Notes under the pieces: model-generated
The model's input: only the letters and a program-made list of their open reading frames with translations
Database searches by the model: none
Told to the model about the DNA's origin: nothing
Program-made: the position numbers and the translations under genes
NCBI GenBank assembly: GCA_021776795.1
Contig: JAJFFC010000028.1
Span: forward strand, 151,997 to 215,996
Source of the DNA: Planctomycetota bacterium
GTDB lineage: Bacteria > Planctomycetota > UBA1135
Direction: 5' to 3'
DNA: 64,000 nucleotides
Shown here: piece after piece, positions 36,853-44,957 of the stretch
How the letters are laid out: the number at the start of each line of letters is the position of its first letter
Position numbering within the stretch: the stretch's first letter is position 1

Positions 36853-37775
36853 TGTCTTCCTCCTTCACCTTCGTGACCGACTTTGACGGGGTTTGGACCA
36901 ATCCCTTCGCCGAGCTCCAGGCCGTACATGCCTGCGTGCGCTCGGAATTAGGGCGATTAGGCGGGCTCAGCGATGAGGACATGCTGCCGCTTTATCAGCA
37001 TTTTCGTGCCGAGGTCTTGGCTCACCCGGAACGCCACGGCTGGCGCCTGGATGGTCGCTTGTCCAGTTACGTCGACGAAGACTATTTCGCCGTACCGACC
37101 TCGATTGGGCAGTACATCGAAGAAGCGCCTTGCGAGGAAAGCAAAAAGCTCCGTGCCGCCGTGTGGCGTGAGTGGGATACGGTGTTGGCCTTTCTCGACA
37201 ACTGCTACCACACCACTTGCAATCAGTTCCGCACCGAAGTCGATCATGACCTCACCGAAGGTGCTGAGCGCGTGTTGCAGTGGTTATTGCACGAAAAGGT
37301 GCAGGTGGTTTTTGCGACCAATGCGCCGGCCGAGAAGGTCATCGATTGGTTCGCCCATCATGGCTATGGCGTGATGGACGGTCGTACCACCGAACCGGGC
37401 GAATATCCCTTGCGTGTCTACGGTCGCTCCGGCAAGCAGTGGCTGGGGGAGACTCCGCAGGTGATTGATTTCAGTGGGCGCCAAGTCGATTGCTATCGCC
37501 CGCAGTACAAAGAGATTCTGGAGCGAGAGCACCCGGACTTAGTCGTTGGCGATGTCCTCTCGTTAGACCTGGCGCAACCGATTGCCCTGCGCGCGGAAGG
37601 CTCTCCCGCTGGCCCGCGTGAAGTCGGCGTCATGCATTTGCGCCATACTCCCGACTGGGTATTGAACTCGATTGGCCCTGGACTAACTCAGGTTAATCAC
37701 TTGGTGGCGCACATCACCGCGCTGCCACGCATTGTGACTAAGTTGCGCGGATCCGATCCACTAGCTGCAGGCTAG
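36852..37775 (+). CDS. HAD-superfamily hydrolase-like protein
   Basis: 307 residues. HAD motif I is VTDFDGVWTN (nucleophile Asp10, acid/base Asp12), motif II is VVFATNAP, motif III Lys lies in YRPQYKEIL and motif IV is DLVVGDVLSLD. A large insertion between motifs I and II forms a helical cap (about residues 20-140). It is probably a phosphatase with unknown substrate. An inverted repeat (TCGGCCCG ... CGGGCCGA, 36821-36852) reaches the first base of the start codon and could mask the ribosome site. The last 38 bp overlap the convergent methyltransferase gene. Confidence 0.65.
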   Translation: MSSSFTFVTDFDGVWTNPFAELQAVHACVRSELGRLGGLSDEDMLPLYQHFRAEVLAHPERHGWRLDGRLSSYVDEDYFAVPTSIGQYIEEAPCEESKKLRAAVWREWDTVLAFLDNCYHTTCNQFRTEVDHDLTEGAERVLQWLLHEKVQVVFATNAPAEKVIDWFAHHGYGVMDGRTTEPGEYPLRVYGRSGKQWLGETPQVIDFSGRQVDCYRPQYKEILEREHPDLVVGDVLSLDLAQPIALRAEGSPAGPREVGVMHLRHTPDWVLNSIGPGLTQVNHLVAHITALPRIVTKLRGSDPLAAG

Positions 37776-39615
37776 CTTCGATGCGGTTGAAGGGCGCGGC
37801 AAACTGGAAGCCGTCGACCTTGCCCTTGAGCTGGTCCACGGTTTCAAGCGCGATGGCCAAGCCTTCCTCGGCAGCTCTTGCTTGTTCGTCAGCACGGCGC
37901 ATGCGCACTAAAACCTCGTCCGGAATGCGTACGCCGGGGACTTCAGCATGCAAAAACTCGGCGTTACGCAGGCTGCGCAAAGGCCAAATTCCGGCCAGAA
38001 GGGGTGGTTTACGGCTATGTAGGGCGCGTACTTCCTTCATGCGCTGGAGCAGGACCTCGGCATCGAACACCGGCTGCGTCATGAGATACTCCACGCCAGC
38101 TTCGACCTTCCAGCGATAGCGCTCGGCTTCGCGTTCGGGGTCGAGGGCATCTTGATTGAAGGCCGCGCCGTAACAGAAACTAGTTTGCGCATCGAAACGG
38201 TGACCGCCCAAATCTAAACCACGATTGAGGTTGTCGACAATGTTGCACAGGCCGATGGCATCGACATCAAACACCGCGGTGAGGTCCGGGTAATCGCCTT
38301 GGTAGGGCGGGTCTCCGGTGATGACCAGCAAGTTATGCAAGCCCAGTGCTGCAGCTCCAAGCAAATCGGATTGCATGCCGAGGAGGTTGCGGTCGCGGCA
38401 GCAAAAATGAATTAAGGGCTCGATGCCGGTTTCGCGCGCCAGAATCGTGGCGGCGGCCATGTTGGAAATGCGTGCCGATGCGCGCGGGCCATCGGGAAGG
38501 TTGATGGCGTCTACGCCAGCGCGACGGAGTTGCTGTGCCGCGGCAACCAACTTGGACATGTCAGGTGTGCGCGGTGGAATCAACTCCACACTGATGGGGC
38601 AGCGCCCAGAAGCCAAGGCTGCGGCAAACACCGAACGCTCGGCCAAAGGGATTGGCTCCAAGGCTTCCTTGGGTGGCAGCGTGATGACCTTTTGCTGCTC
38701 GCGCTCTTTGGTCGCCGCCTGTGCCTTTCCTAAGCGAGCGGCCGAGGCCAGTGCGCGAACATGTTCCGGCGTGGTGCCGCAACAGCCGCCAATTAGTTGG
38801 CCGCCTGCTTGCAGGAAACGCCGGGCAAAGCGGGCGAAGTAATCGGTGTCCTTCTCATAAAGGACCCGGCCTTCGAACTGACGCGGCATACCGGCATTGG
38901 GCTTGGCGACTAACGGCAGGTCGCAAACATCAAGCACGCGTTGCACTGCTTCCAGCACCACACGTGGACCACTCGAACAGTTGAAGCCAAAGGCGTTGGC
39001 GCCCGCTGCCGCCGCTACCCGCGCAGTCTCCTGTGGACTGTCGCCGTGGCTGGTCATCATGCGGTCGCGAATCGCGACCACGGCCACCACCGGGTGATCG
39101 GGGCAAGCTTCGCGGATCCCATGTAAGGCCTGCTCCAGCTCGGCAGCATGGTTAAAGGTCTCGAGGCAGAAGCCGTCGACCTGAGGGCCAAGAATGGAGG
39201 CGGCTTCGCGGAAAGCGGCCCGCACTTCTTCCGTACTGAGGCGCCCGAGCGGTTCCATTTCGACGCCAAGAGGTCCAAGGGAGCCCAGGACCCAGGCTTG
39301 TCCTTCGGCAGCTTCGCGGGCCAGATTGGCGCCTAATTCAAGAATCTCGACTTGTTTATCTGCCAATTGGTGGCGCCCTAGGCGGTAGCGATTACCGCCA
39401 AAGGTGTTGGTCAAGAGGATTTCGGCGCCAGCTTTTCGGTAAGCCCGGTGCACCGCCAAAACCCGGTCGGGGTGGTCCAGATTGGCCTGCTCAAACCCCT
39501 GTTGAAAGGGGATTCCGCGCTCATGCAGCTCGGTGCCCATGGCGCCATCCAATACCAGGACACGATTGGTCAGGGCGGTAGCGAGAGCGGGCAAGGGGGA
39601 CGCAGCAGGCATCAT
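37738..39615 (-). CDS. Bifunctional homocysteine S-methyltransferase / methylenetetrahydrofolate reductase
   Basis: 625 residues from the first of two adjacent ATGs (39615, MMPAAS); the frame upstream to 39828 is antisense to the next gene. The N-terminal half is a zinc-dependent homocysteine methyltransferase: LVLDGAMGTELHERG, GFNCSSGPRVV and IGGCCGTTPEHVRAL give the three Cys ligands. The C-terminal half is an FAD-binding MTHFR barrel: SVELIPPRTPDMSKL, NLLVITGDPPYQGDYP, SFCYGAAFNQDALDPE and EYLMTQPVFDAEVL. Such fusions (YitJ type) couple reduction of methylene-THF to methionine synthesis. Confidence 0.9.
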   Translation of the reverse strand: MMPAASPLPALATALTNRVLVLDGAMGTELHERGIPFQQGFEQANLDHPDRVLAVHRAYRKAGAEILLTNTFGGNRYRLGRHQLADKQVEILELGANLAREAAEGQAWVLGSLGPLGVEMEPLGRLSTEEVRAAFREAASILGPQVDGFCLETFNHAAELEQALHGIREACPDHPVVAVVAIRDRMMTSHGDSPQETARVAAAAGANAFGFNCSSGPRVVLEAVQRVLDVCDLPLVAKPNAGMPRQFEGRVLYEKDTDYFARFARRFLQAGGQLIGGCCGTTPEHVRALASAARLGKAQAATKEREQQKVITLPPKEALEPIPLAERSVFAAALASGRCPISVELIPPRTPDMSKLVAAAQQLRRAGVDAINLPDGPRASARISNMAAATILARETGIEPLIHFCCRDRNLLGMQSDLLGAAALGLHNLLVITGDPPYQGDYPDLTAVFDVDAIGLCNIVDNLNRGLDLGGHRFDAQTSFCYGAAFNQDALDPEREAERYRWKVEAGVEYLMTQPVFDAEVLLQRMKEVRALHSRKPPLLAGIWPLRSLRNAEFLHAEVPGVRIPDEVLVRMRRADEQARAAEEGLAIALETVDQLKGKVDGFQFAAPFNRIEASLQLVDRIRAT

Positions 39616-39627
39616 CGAGAGGCTATC

Positions 39628-39864
39628 ATGCCGCCCATGCCGAGCGACCCCTTGGACTTCGACCGTGTCTGGTTGCCCTACCTCTATCTCTATGGAGTCG
39701 GTGGCCTGATTTTCGTCGCAGGCTTGGTCTTCGTCCTGAGGAGTGGCGCGCTGAATCTCAAACGCACCAGCCACCGACGTTGGCTTGGCGTATTGATATT
39801 TGGCTTTGTCTGGTACATGAGCCTTCACCTAATCACGACCCTCGCAGCCCAACCGACTGTCTAG
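39628..39864 (+). CDS. Small two-TM membrane protein next to a symporter
   Basis: 78 residues from the ATG at 39628, preceded by GAGAGG. Two membrane helices are visible (YLYGVGGLIFVAGLVFVL and WLGVLIFGFVWYMSLHLITT) joined by a basic loop (KRTSHRRW). It ends 9 bp before the GTG of the symporter gene. Conserved placement just before a large symporter would suggest an accessory subunit; I only infer this. It diverges from the methyltransferase gene with 12 bp between the starts. Confidence 0.65.
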   Translation: MPPMPSDPLDFDRVWLPYLYLYGVGGLIFVAGLVFVLRSGALNLKRTSHRRWLGVLIFGFVWYMSLHLITTLAAQPTV

Positions 39865-39873
39865 CCGTTTGCC

Positions 39874-41805
39874 GTGAGTTTCCTCGCCCTTGTGCAAGAA
39901 AGTGTTGACCCTGCTTCGACCGCGGCCATGGATGCTGCGGCTGCTGCAGGCGGCTCGACCGTGTTCTGGGTCATTGTGATTGGCTACTTCATTGCGGTGC
40001 TTGGTTTTGGTGGCTATTTTGCCCGCTTCAACCGCAACACCAGTGACTTCTTCTTTGGCGGTCGGCGCTTTAGTTGGTGGTTGATCACCATGTCCATCGT
40101 CGCCACCGGCGTCGGTAGTCATAGCTTCCTAAAGTACAGTTCTAAAGGTTTCGAGCATGGATTCTCCAGCTCGATGACCTACCTCAATGATTGGTTCTTT
40201 ATGCCGCTGTTTATGTTCGGCTGGCTCCCAATCATTTATTACATGCGCGTGCGCTCCATCCCGGAGTACTTTGAGCGACGCTTCAATCGCGGGGTGCGCA
40301 TTTTGGCCACGGTCTCGCTGTTGCTGTTTATGTTGGGCTACATCGGCATCGGCTTTGTCACCATGGGCAAAACTTTGCTGCCGATCATTGAGCCGCATTT
40401 AGGTTGGGACCTTATGACCATCACTTGTGTGGTGGCGGTCGTGGCCGGGGTGTACATCACCTTTGGTGGACAAACCGCGGTGATCTTCACCGACCTGCTG
40501 CAGGGCTTCGTGCTGCTGTTTGCCGGTATCATGCTGTTTCTGTTGGGTCTAGATTATCTCGGCGGCTTCGATGCCTTCTGGAATGCGCTTCCCGCCGACT
40601 TCAAACTTCCGCTGTCCAATTTCAACGACGACCCCAGTTTCAACTTCGTCGGGATTTTCTGGCAAGATGCGGTGGCCGGTTCGGTGGGCTTCCTGTTCAT
40701 GAACCAGGGCCTGATCATGCGTTTTATGGCCTGTAAGTCGGTGCAGGATGGGCGCAAGGCGGCTGCCTTTAATGTGTTATTGGCACTGCCGATTTCCGCG
40801 ATTGCTGTCTCCAACGCGGGTTGGGTTGGCCGCGCGATTTCCAACACCAAGCCGGATCTGCTTCCGCCAGACACCGTCCCCGACGAGGTCTTTGTGCGCG
40901 TGACCGCCCTGCTGACGACGCCTGCTGGCTTTGGCTTCTTTGTCGCTGCAGTGACCGCCGCCCTCATGAGCACGGTCGACACCCTCATCAACGCGGTGGC
41001 CGCCGTGACCATCAACGACATTTACCGGCCCATTCAAAAAGCGCGCGGCAAAGAGGGCGACGACAAGAAAGACTTGCGCGCCGCCATGATCGTGTCCGCC
41101 GGCGCAACCGTTATCGGTGTGCTTGCGGCTTGGGGTTTCTCCAAGTTTGATTCCCTTTACGAAGCGCACGGATTCTTCCAAGGCACCTTGACGCCGCCTC
41201 TTGTTGCGGCCATTATGCTTGCAATTTTCTGGAAGCGCTTTACTTCCTCCGGTGCTATCGCCACCTTTGTCGTCGGTGCCATCATGATTGTCTTGGGCAC
41301 TTACTTTCCAGGGGTTTTCGTGCGTCCCTTCGACCATGGCATCCCTGTCGAAGAAGGCGAGAATTACCGCTATATCGGTGCCTTGTGGAATCTCATCGCC
41401 TGTTTTGGCGCGGGCATCATCGTCAGTTTATTAACCAAGCCCCATCAAGCCGAAGAGCACGAAGGGCTCACCCTAAGCTCTCTTTCACGCGCGCGCAAAG
41501 CCTTCAAGGGCGGCGAACCCAACGATGCCCCCGGCTTCAAACGCACCCTCACCTGGGAAGTGCGCCCAGAGCTTCCTGAAGGCACCGTTCAGGTGGACCA
41601 AGAGAACCTGCACCAGCTTGCCGCCGAAGAAGGCGACCTGGTCTACGTCAGTGACCGCCGCTGGTGGCTAGGTGGCCTGCGCAGCGCCCACGCCAAGCTC
41701 GAAGGCACCCACGGTCTCGGAGAAACGGTTTTGCTCGCGCAAGACGTTTCCGACAACGGGCACTTCTTGCCCGGGAAGATGGTTACGGTAGAGAAAGAAT
41801 TCTAG
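39874..41805 (+). CDS. Sodium:solute symporter with C-terminal cytoplasmic extension
   Basis: 643 residues from a GTG. About 13-14 membrane helices form an SSS-type LeuT fold: NTSDFFFGGRRFSWWLITMSIVATGVGSHSFL is the TM1-2 sodium-site block, TFGGQTAVIFTDLLQGFVL follows, and AALMSTVDTLINAVAAVTINDIY is the TM8 block. After about residue 530 an unusual soluble tail of about 110 residues continues (DLVYVSDRRWWLGGLRSAHAKL), perhaps regulatory. The substrate is unknown. The stop codon TAG (41803-41805) uses the first base of the downstream insertion-sequence repeat, so the original C-terminal end or stop may have been altered by the insertion. Confidence 0.82.
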   Translation: MSFLALVQESVDPASTAAMDAAAAAGGSTVFWVIVIGYFIAVLGFGGYFARFNRNTSDFFFGGRRFSWWLITMSIVATGVGSHSFLKYSSKGFEHGFSSSMTYLNDWFFMPLFMFGWLPIIYYMRVRSIPEYFERRFNRGVRILATVSLLLFMLGYIGIGFVTMGKTLLPIIEPHLGWDLMTITCVVAVVAGVYITFGGQTAVIFTDLLQGFVLLFAGIMLFLLGLDYLGGFDAFWNALPADFKLPLSNFNDDPSFNFVGIFWQDAVAGSVGFLFMNQGLIMRFMACKSVQDGRKAAAFNVLLALPISAIAVSNAGWVGRAISNTKPDLLPPDTVPDEVFVRVTALLTTPAGFGFFVAAVTAALMSTVDTLINAVAAVTINDIYRPIQKARGKEGDDKKDLRAAMIVSAGATVIGVLAAWGFSKFDSLYEAHGFFQGTLTPPLVAAIMLAIFWKRFTSSGAIATFVVGAIMIVLGTYFPGVFVRPFDHGIPVEEGENYRYIGALWNLIACFGAGIIVSLLTKPHQAEEHEGLTLSSLSRARKAFKGGEPNDAPGFKRTLTWEVRPELPEGTVQVDQENLHQLAAEEGDLVYVSDRRWWLGGLRSAHAKLEGTHGLGETVLLAQDVSDNGHFLPGKMVTVEKEF

Positions 41806-42833
41806 AATCTGGCCTGCTTCGCTGGGCGTGGCGTCATTTGTTTTGGCCAGCGCCATGCAAGAATTTCACAAGCATCGGCAGGCTTATCCATAATCCCAAG
41901 GGACATCGCAGGGGTCGTTTGCGGGGCAACCACAGTGATGCCACGAACGTAATTCCGATAAGCCACCCAGATGGCCATGTGATCCTCCAACCGCTCTCGT
42001 TGCTTGCTCGCCCCCCAGGAGCGCCTGACAAGCCTTGAGATTCCATCTCGCATCATTGCTAGGGTGTGATTGATAGGAAAAAGTACATTTCGGTAATCTC
42101 GACGCCGGCGAGAGGATTCACGGACATGGCTGCCGAGACAACCCTGAAAAATCTCGCGTGCAAGGCTTCGATAGGTCGACTTGCGGTCGGTTTGAAGATT
42201 GAGGGGTTGATCCTCTGGCAGCACTTCGCGCAGGAGTTTTAGGGTTCGCTTGACCGCCTGGCGTGAGCCGCTCCGACGTTTGCCATAAAGTGCCTCGTCA
42301 GTATCTTTGCGTTTTTGGGCCGCAGGATTGAGCCTTCCGCGAGGTCCCATTGGTGCAGCTTCGGTATGGAGAACGAAATAGCTCCTTCTCTCGATAAGAA
42401 CTGGCACGGTGACAGGTCGAGCGAGGCGATGGGTTTCAAAGGTTTCGAGTTCGTCAAGCTGGAAGGTGCCAACTACCCTTCCGCGATTTACCTGAAGGTG
42501 AATCTGGTGATATTCGCGGCAAATACGTCCCATCTTACGATGCAGACGATCAACCGTATCTCGGCTGCAGCCCAGAATTCGCGCTGCTTGACGCATGGTG
42601 ACCTTAGCCGTCAACAGCTGAAACAGTTGAAGGCGAAGATTTGGGCGTCGGTAGCGAAAGGTAAATCGAAAGGTTTGGCTGGAAAACTGCCGGCCACAAA
42701 CCCCACACAAGAAACGTGGAATCAGTCGGCCATCACACTTGCGGCGATAGCGCCCCTTTCGTTGATATTGAAAGGGGGCCGCGCCCTGAGATGAGCAGGC
42801 AGAGTAGGGACAGCTCGGAGGATAAAACTTCAT
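41802..42833 (-). CDS. DDE-type transposase with N-terminal zinc ribbon (IS1-like)
   Basis: 343 residues. The N terminus has a zinc-ribbon pattern (SCPYSACSS and LCGVCGRQFSS), followed by a helix-turn-helix (TMRQAARILGCSRDTVDRLHRKM). Catalytic residues appear as FQLDELETFE (D), LQTDRKSTYRSL (D) and a C-terminal helix INHTLAMMRDGISRLVRRSW with ERLEDHMAIWVAYRNYVR, similar to the end of IS1 InsB. Unlike classical IS1 it is a single ORF, so no frameshift is needed. Its reading frame runs through the left repeat and uses host flanking bases (41802-41804) as its stop codon. It appears full length and intact. Confidence 0.8.
   Translation of the reverse strand: MKFYPPSCPYSACSSQGAAPFQYQRKGRYRRKCDGRLIPRFLCGVCGRQFSSQTFRFTFRYRRPNLRLQLFQLLTAKVTMRQAARILGCSRDTVDRLHRKMGRICREYHQIHLQVNRGRVVGTFQLDELETFETHRLARPVTVPVLIERRSYFVLHTEAAPMGPRGRLNPAAQKRKDTDEALYGKRRSGSRQAVKRTLKLLREVLPEDQPLNLQTDRKSTYRSLAREIFQGCLGSHVRESSRRRRDYRNVLFPINHTLAMMRDGISRLVRRSWGASKQRERLEDHMAIWVAYRNYVRGITVVAPQTTPAMSLGIMDKPADACEILAWRWPKQMTPRPAKQARF
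41805..41828 (+). repeat. Left terminal inverted repeat of the insertion sequence
   Basis: 24 bp, 23 of 24 identical to the reverse complement of 42914-42937; the single difference is T at 41815. Its first G completes the TAG stop of the symporter gene. Confidence 0.9.
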
Positions 42834-42913
42834 GATTCATGCCCAAGCATTGCAGCCTAGGCATAAATCAAGACGGGGATCCGAAGCTTGGGGTATGGGG
42901 AAATCCAAATTTT

Positions 42914-42937
42914 CGCCCAGCGAAGCGGGCCAGATTC
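42914..42937 (-). repeat. Right terminal inverted repeat of the insertion sequence
   Basis: Partner of 41805-41828. The two outermost bases supply the GA of the TGA stop of panB on the minus strand. Confidence 0.9.
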
Positions 42938-43880
42938 AGAGTTCGGCGTCCCAGTCCGACGGAATATCTTCCTTAGCCGGATAAACATGCTCCTCACCCG
43001 GGAATTGCCCGGCGTGGATGTCTTCGCGCAACTCCGCCAATGCTTGGCGCATGACATCGGCGACCTCGGCGTAACGCTTCACGAACTTGGGTGACGGGCC
43101 TAGGGACAGGCCGACGACATCGTGAAAGACCAACACCTGGCCATCGCAGCCGCCACCAGCACCGATGCCGATGGTGGGGATGCGCAGGCGTGCGGTAATG
43201 CGTGCAGCCACCGCCGCGGGCACGCCTTCCAACACAATCGCGAAGGCACCGGCTTCTTCCAGAGCGAGCGCATCTTCGAGCAGGCGACGGGCCGACTCCA
43301 CGGTCTTGCCCTGGACGCGGTAGCCACCAGCAGAATTGATCGCTTGTGGAAGCAGACCGACATGACCCATGACTGGGATATCGGCTTCGACCAAGGTCTC
43401 AACGATGTAGGCGCGAGCTGCACCGCCCTCAATCTTGACTGCTTGCGCGCCACCTTCACGCACCAAGCGTAGGGCGTTGACCACGGTTTCCTGAGTGGAG
43501 ACGTGATAAGTGCCAAATGGCATATCTGCAACCACCAAGGGGCGGTCCGCAGCGCGCTTCACGGCACGCGTGGCACTGATGATCTGATCGAGTGAAATCT
43601 TCAGCGTGCTGGCGTGGCCAAGGACCACATTCGCCATCGAATCGCCGACCAAAATCAGGTCGAAACCAGCTTCGTCGACCAAGCGCGCGGTGGGGTAGTC
43701 GTAGGCGGTAAGACACAGCACCTTGCGCCCGGTACCTTTGCGCGCCATGATTCCGGGAACGGTCACCTTGGCGGGAACCGGTCGCTCCAATGCCGACGGA
43801 ATCGGCTTGGGGACATCAGGATTCTCAGGGGCACCCGTTTCCGGGGAACCGTAAACCGGCTGGTCGTCGGAGGTGGACAT
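42936..43880 (-). CDS. panB: 3-methyl-2-oxobutanoate hydroxymethyltransferase
   Basis: 314 residues from the ATG at 43880 (MSTSDDQPVYG); a longer frame to 44012 is not needed. It makes ketopantoate from alpha-ketoisovalerate and methylene-THF, the first step of pantothenate synthesis. Conserved blocks are CLTAYDYPTARLVDEAGFDLILVGDS (metal-ligand Asp), DMPFGTYHVS, VKIEGGAARAYIVETLVEADIPVMGHVGLLPQ and GIGAGGGCDGQVLVFHDVVGL. The N-terminal 50 residues are a Pro-rich extension beyond the usual PanB start (the family body begins near KVTVPGIMARKG). The TGA stop is formed partly by the adjacent IS repeat. Confidence 0.93.
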   Translation of the reverse strand: MSTSDDQPVYGSPETGAPENPDVPKPIPSALERPVPAKVTVPGIMARKGTGRKVLCLTAYDYPTARLVDEAGFDLILVGDSMANVVLGHASTLKISLDQIISATRAVKRAADRPLVVADMPFGTYHVSTQETVVNALRLVREGGAQAVKIEGGAARAYIVETLVEADIPVMGHVGLLPQAINSAGGYRVQGKTVESARRLLEDALALEEAGAFAIVLEGVPAAVAARITARLRIPTIGIGAGGGCDGQVLVFHDVVGLSLGPSPKFVKRYAEVADVMRQALAELREDIHAGQFPGEEHVYPAKEDIPSDWDAEL

Positions 43881-43948
43881 GATGTGGAGAGCCCAAGGAG
43901 GTCTCACCAAGATTGTAGGACATGGCGAGAGGCCTCGGCGAAGGAAAG

Positions 43949-44917
43949 CTAAAAGCCCAGACTTGGGCCAGCCATGGCTCGTTCTACAGCCGCAGCGAGG
44001 TCTGAGCTCCATGGCAGCTCCAGGGCGGCGAGGTTCTCGGCCAATTGCACTTTACTAGTCGCTCCGATCAAAACCGAGGAATGCGGCGCATGATGCAGGC
44101 ACCAAGCCAGGCTTAGCGTGGCCGTGGAGCAGCCCGCTTCGGCGGCAACTTCACGCAGAGCGCTGACCCGCTGATGGACCTCGGCCGAGGCCAGGGCATC
44201 ATCGAGAAAGGTGCCGAAGCGACCCTTAGAAGCAGCGCGACTTTCTGCAGGGGGCGCTTGGCCATGGTGGTACTTACCACTCAAGATGCCTTGTGCGAGG
44301 GGAGACCACCACAAAAAGCCCATGCCTAGTTGTTGTGCCTGAGGCAGGACTTCGGCGTCGACCTCGCGGCAAAGCAAACTTAAACGAGCCTGCTCCGAAA
44401 CCGGGCGCGGCACTCCGAGTTCATCACAAAGAGTGCAAGCCTGTTGCAACTGCGAGGCGCTCCACATACTCGTGCCCCAATAGTGGGTTTTGCCCACACG
44501 AATCAACTCGCCCATGGTTTGCACGGTTTCGCTCAGTGGCGTTTCTTCGTCGTACCGATGGCACTGAAACAAATCGACATAGTCCATCTTGAGGCGTTGC
44601 AAGCTTCGATCCAGGCCCTCTTTCAGATGTTTGCGCGACAAGCCACGATCGTTGGCATTGTCTGACATGGGGAAGTATGCCTTGGTCGCCACCACCACTA
44701 AATGGCGTGGGTGGGGAGCGAGCGCTTGGCCAAGGGCTTCTTCGGCGCGGCCGAAGTCATAAACATCGGCGGTGTCAAAAAAGTTCACCCCAGCTTCCAG
44801 GCTGGCTTCGACCAAGTCTTGAGGGGAGTCGGAGTGCGCCCCCAAGAGGTTCAGCCAACTGCCAAAAGCCATTGGCGGGACTTTGAGGCCGCTTTGCCCA
44901 AGTGAGTGGAAATCCAT
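43949..44917 (-). CDS. Aldo/keto reductase, potassium-channel-beta-subunit-like type
   Basis: 322 residues from the ATG at 44917 (MDFHSLGQSGLKVPPMAFG), the usual AKR start; ATGs at 44944 and 44947 are alternatives. The catalytic tetrad is visible: Asp and Tyr in FFDTADVYDFGRAEEALGQAL, Lys in VVVATKAYFPMSD and His in DLFQCHRYDE. The NADPH-binding segment near the C terminus is SVLIGATSKVQLAENLAAL. It reduces carbonyl compounds; the substrate is unknown. The gene diverges from the barrel gene at 44958. Confidence 0.88.
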   Translation of the reverse strand: MDFHSLGQSGLKVPPMAFGSWLNLLGAHSDSPQDLVEASLEAGVNFFDTADVYDFGRAEEALGQALAPHPRHLVVVATKAYFPMSDNANDRGLSRKHLKEGLDRSLQRLKMDYVDLFQCHRYDEETPLSETVQTMGELIRVGKTHYWGTSMWSASQLQQACTLCDELGVPRPVSEQARLSLLCREVDAEVLPQAQQLGMGFLWWSPLAQGILSGKYHHGQAPPAESRAASKGRFGTFLDDALASAEVHQRVSALREVAAEAGCSTATLSLAWCLHHAPHSSVLIGATSKVQLAENLAALELPWSSDLAAAVERAMAGPSLGF

Positions 44918-44957
44918 GCCGTCGGGAGGATACCCTATTTTCATCATTGTCACCCCC

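Larger units (their letters stand above)
41805..42937. mobile_element. Complete insertion sequence, IS1-like single-ORF type, 1133 bp
   Basis: Bounded by 24-bp inverted repeats at 41805-41828 and 42914-42937 that match at 23 of 24 positions (GAATCTGGCC, then T or C, then GCTTCGCTGGGCG). The flanks share AGAATTC versus AGAGTTC (6 of 7), which could be a decayed target-site duplication, although AGAATTCT is also palindromic. It fits exactly between the stop codons of two convergent genes and supplies the last bases of both stops. One transposase ORF fills it. Confidence 0.85.

Noticed and set aside
39616..39828. N-terminal extension of the homocysteine methyltransferase
   Set aside because: It is antisense to the small membrane protein gene, and the family N terminus starts at the ATG at 39615.
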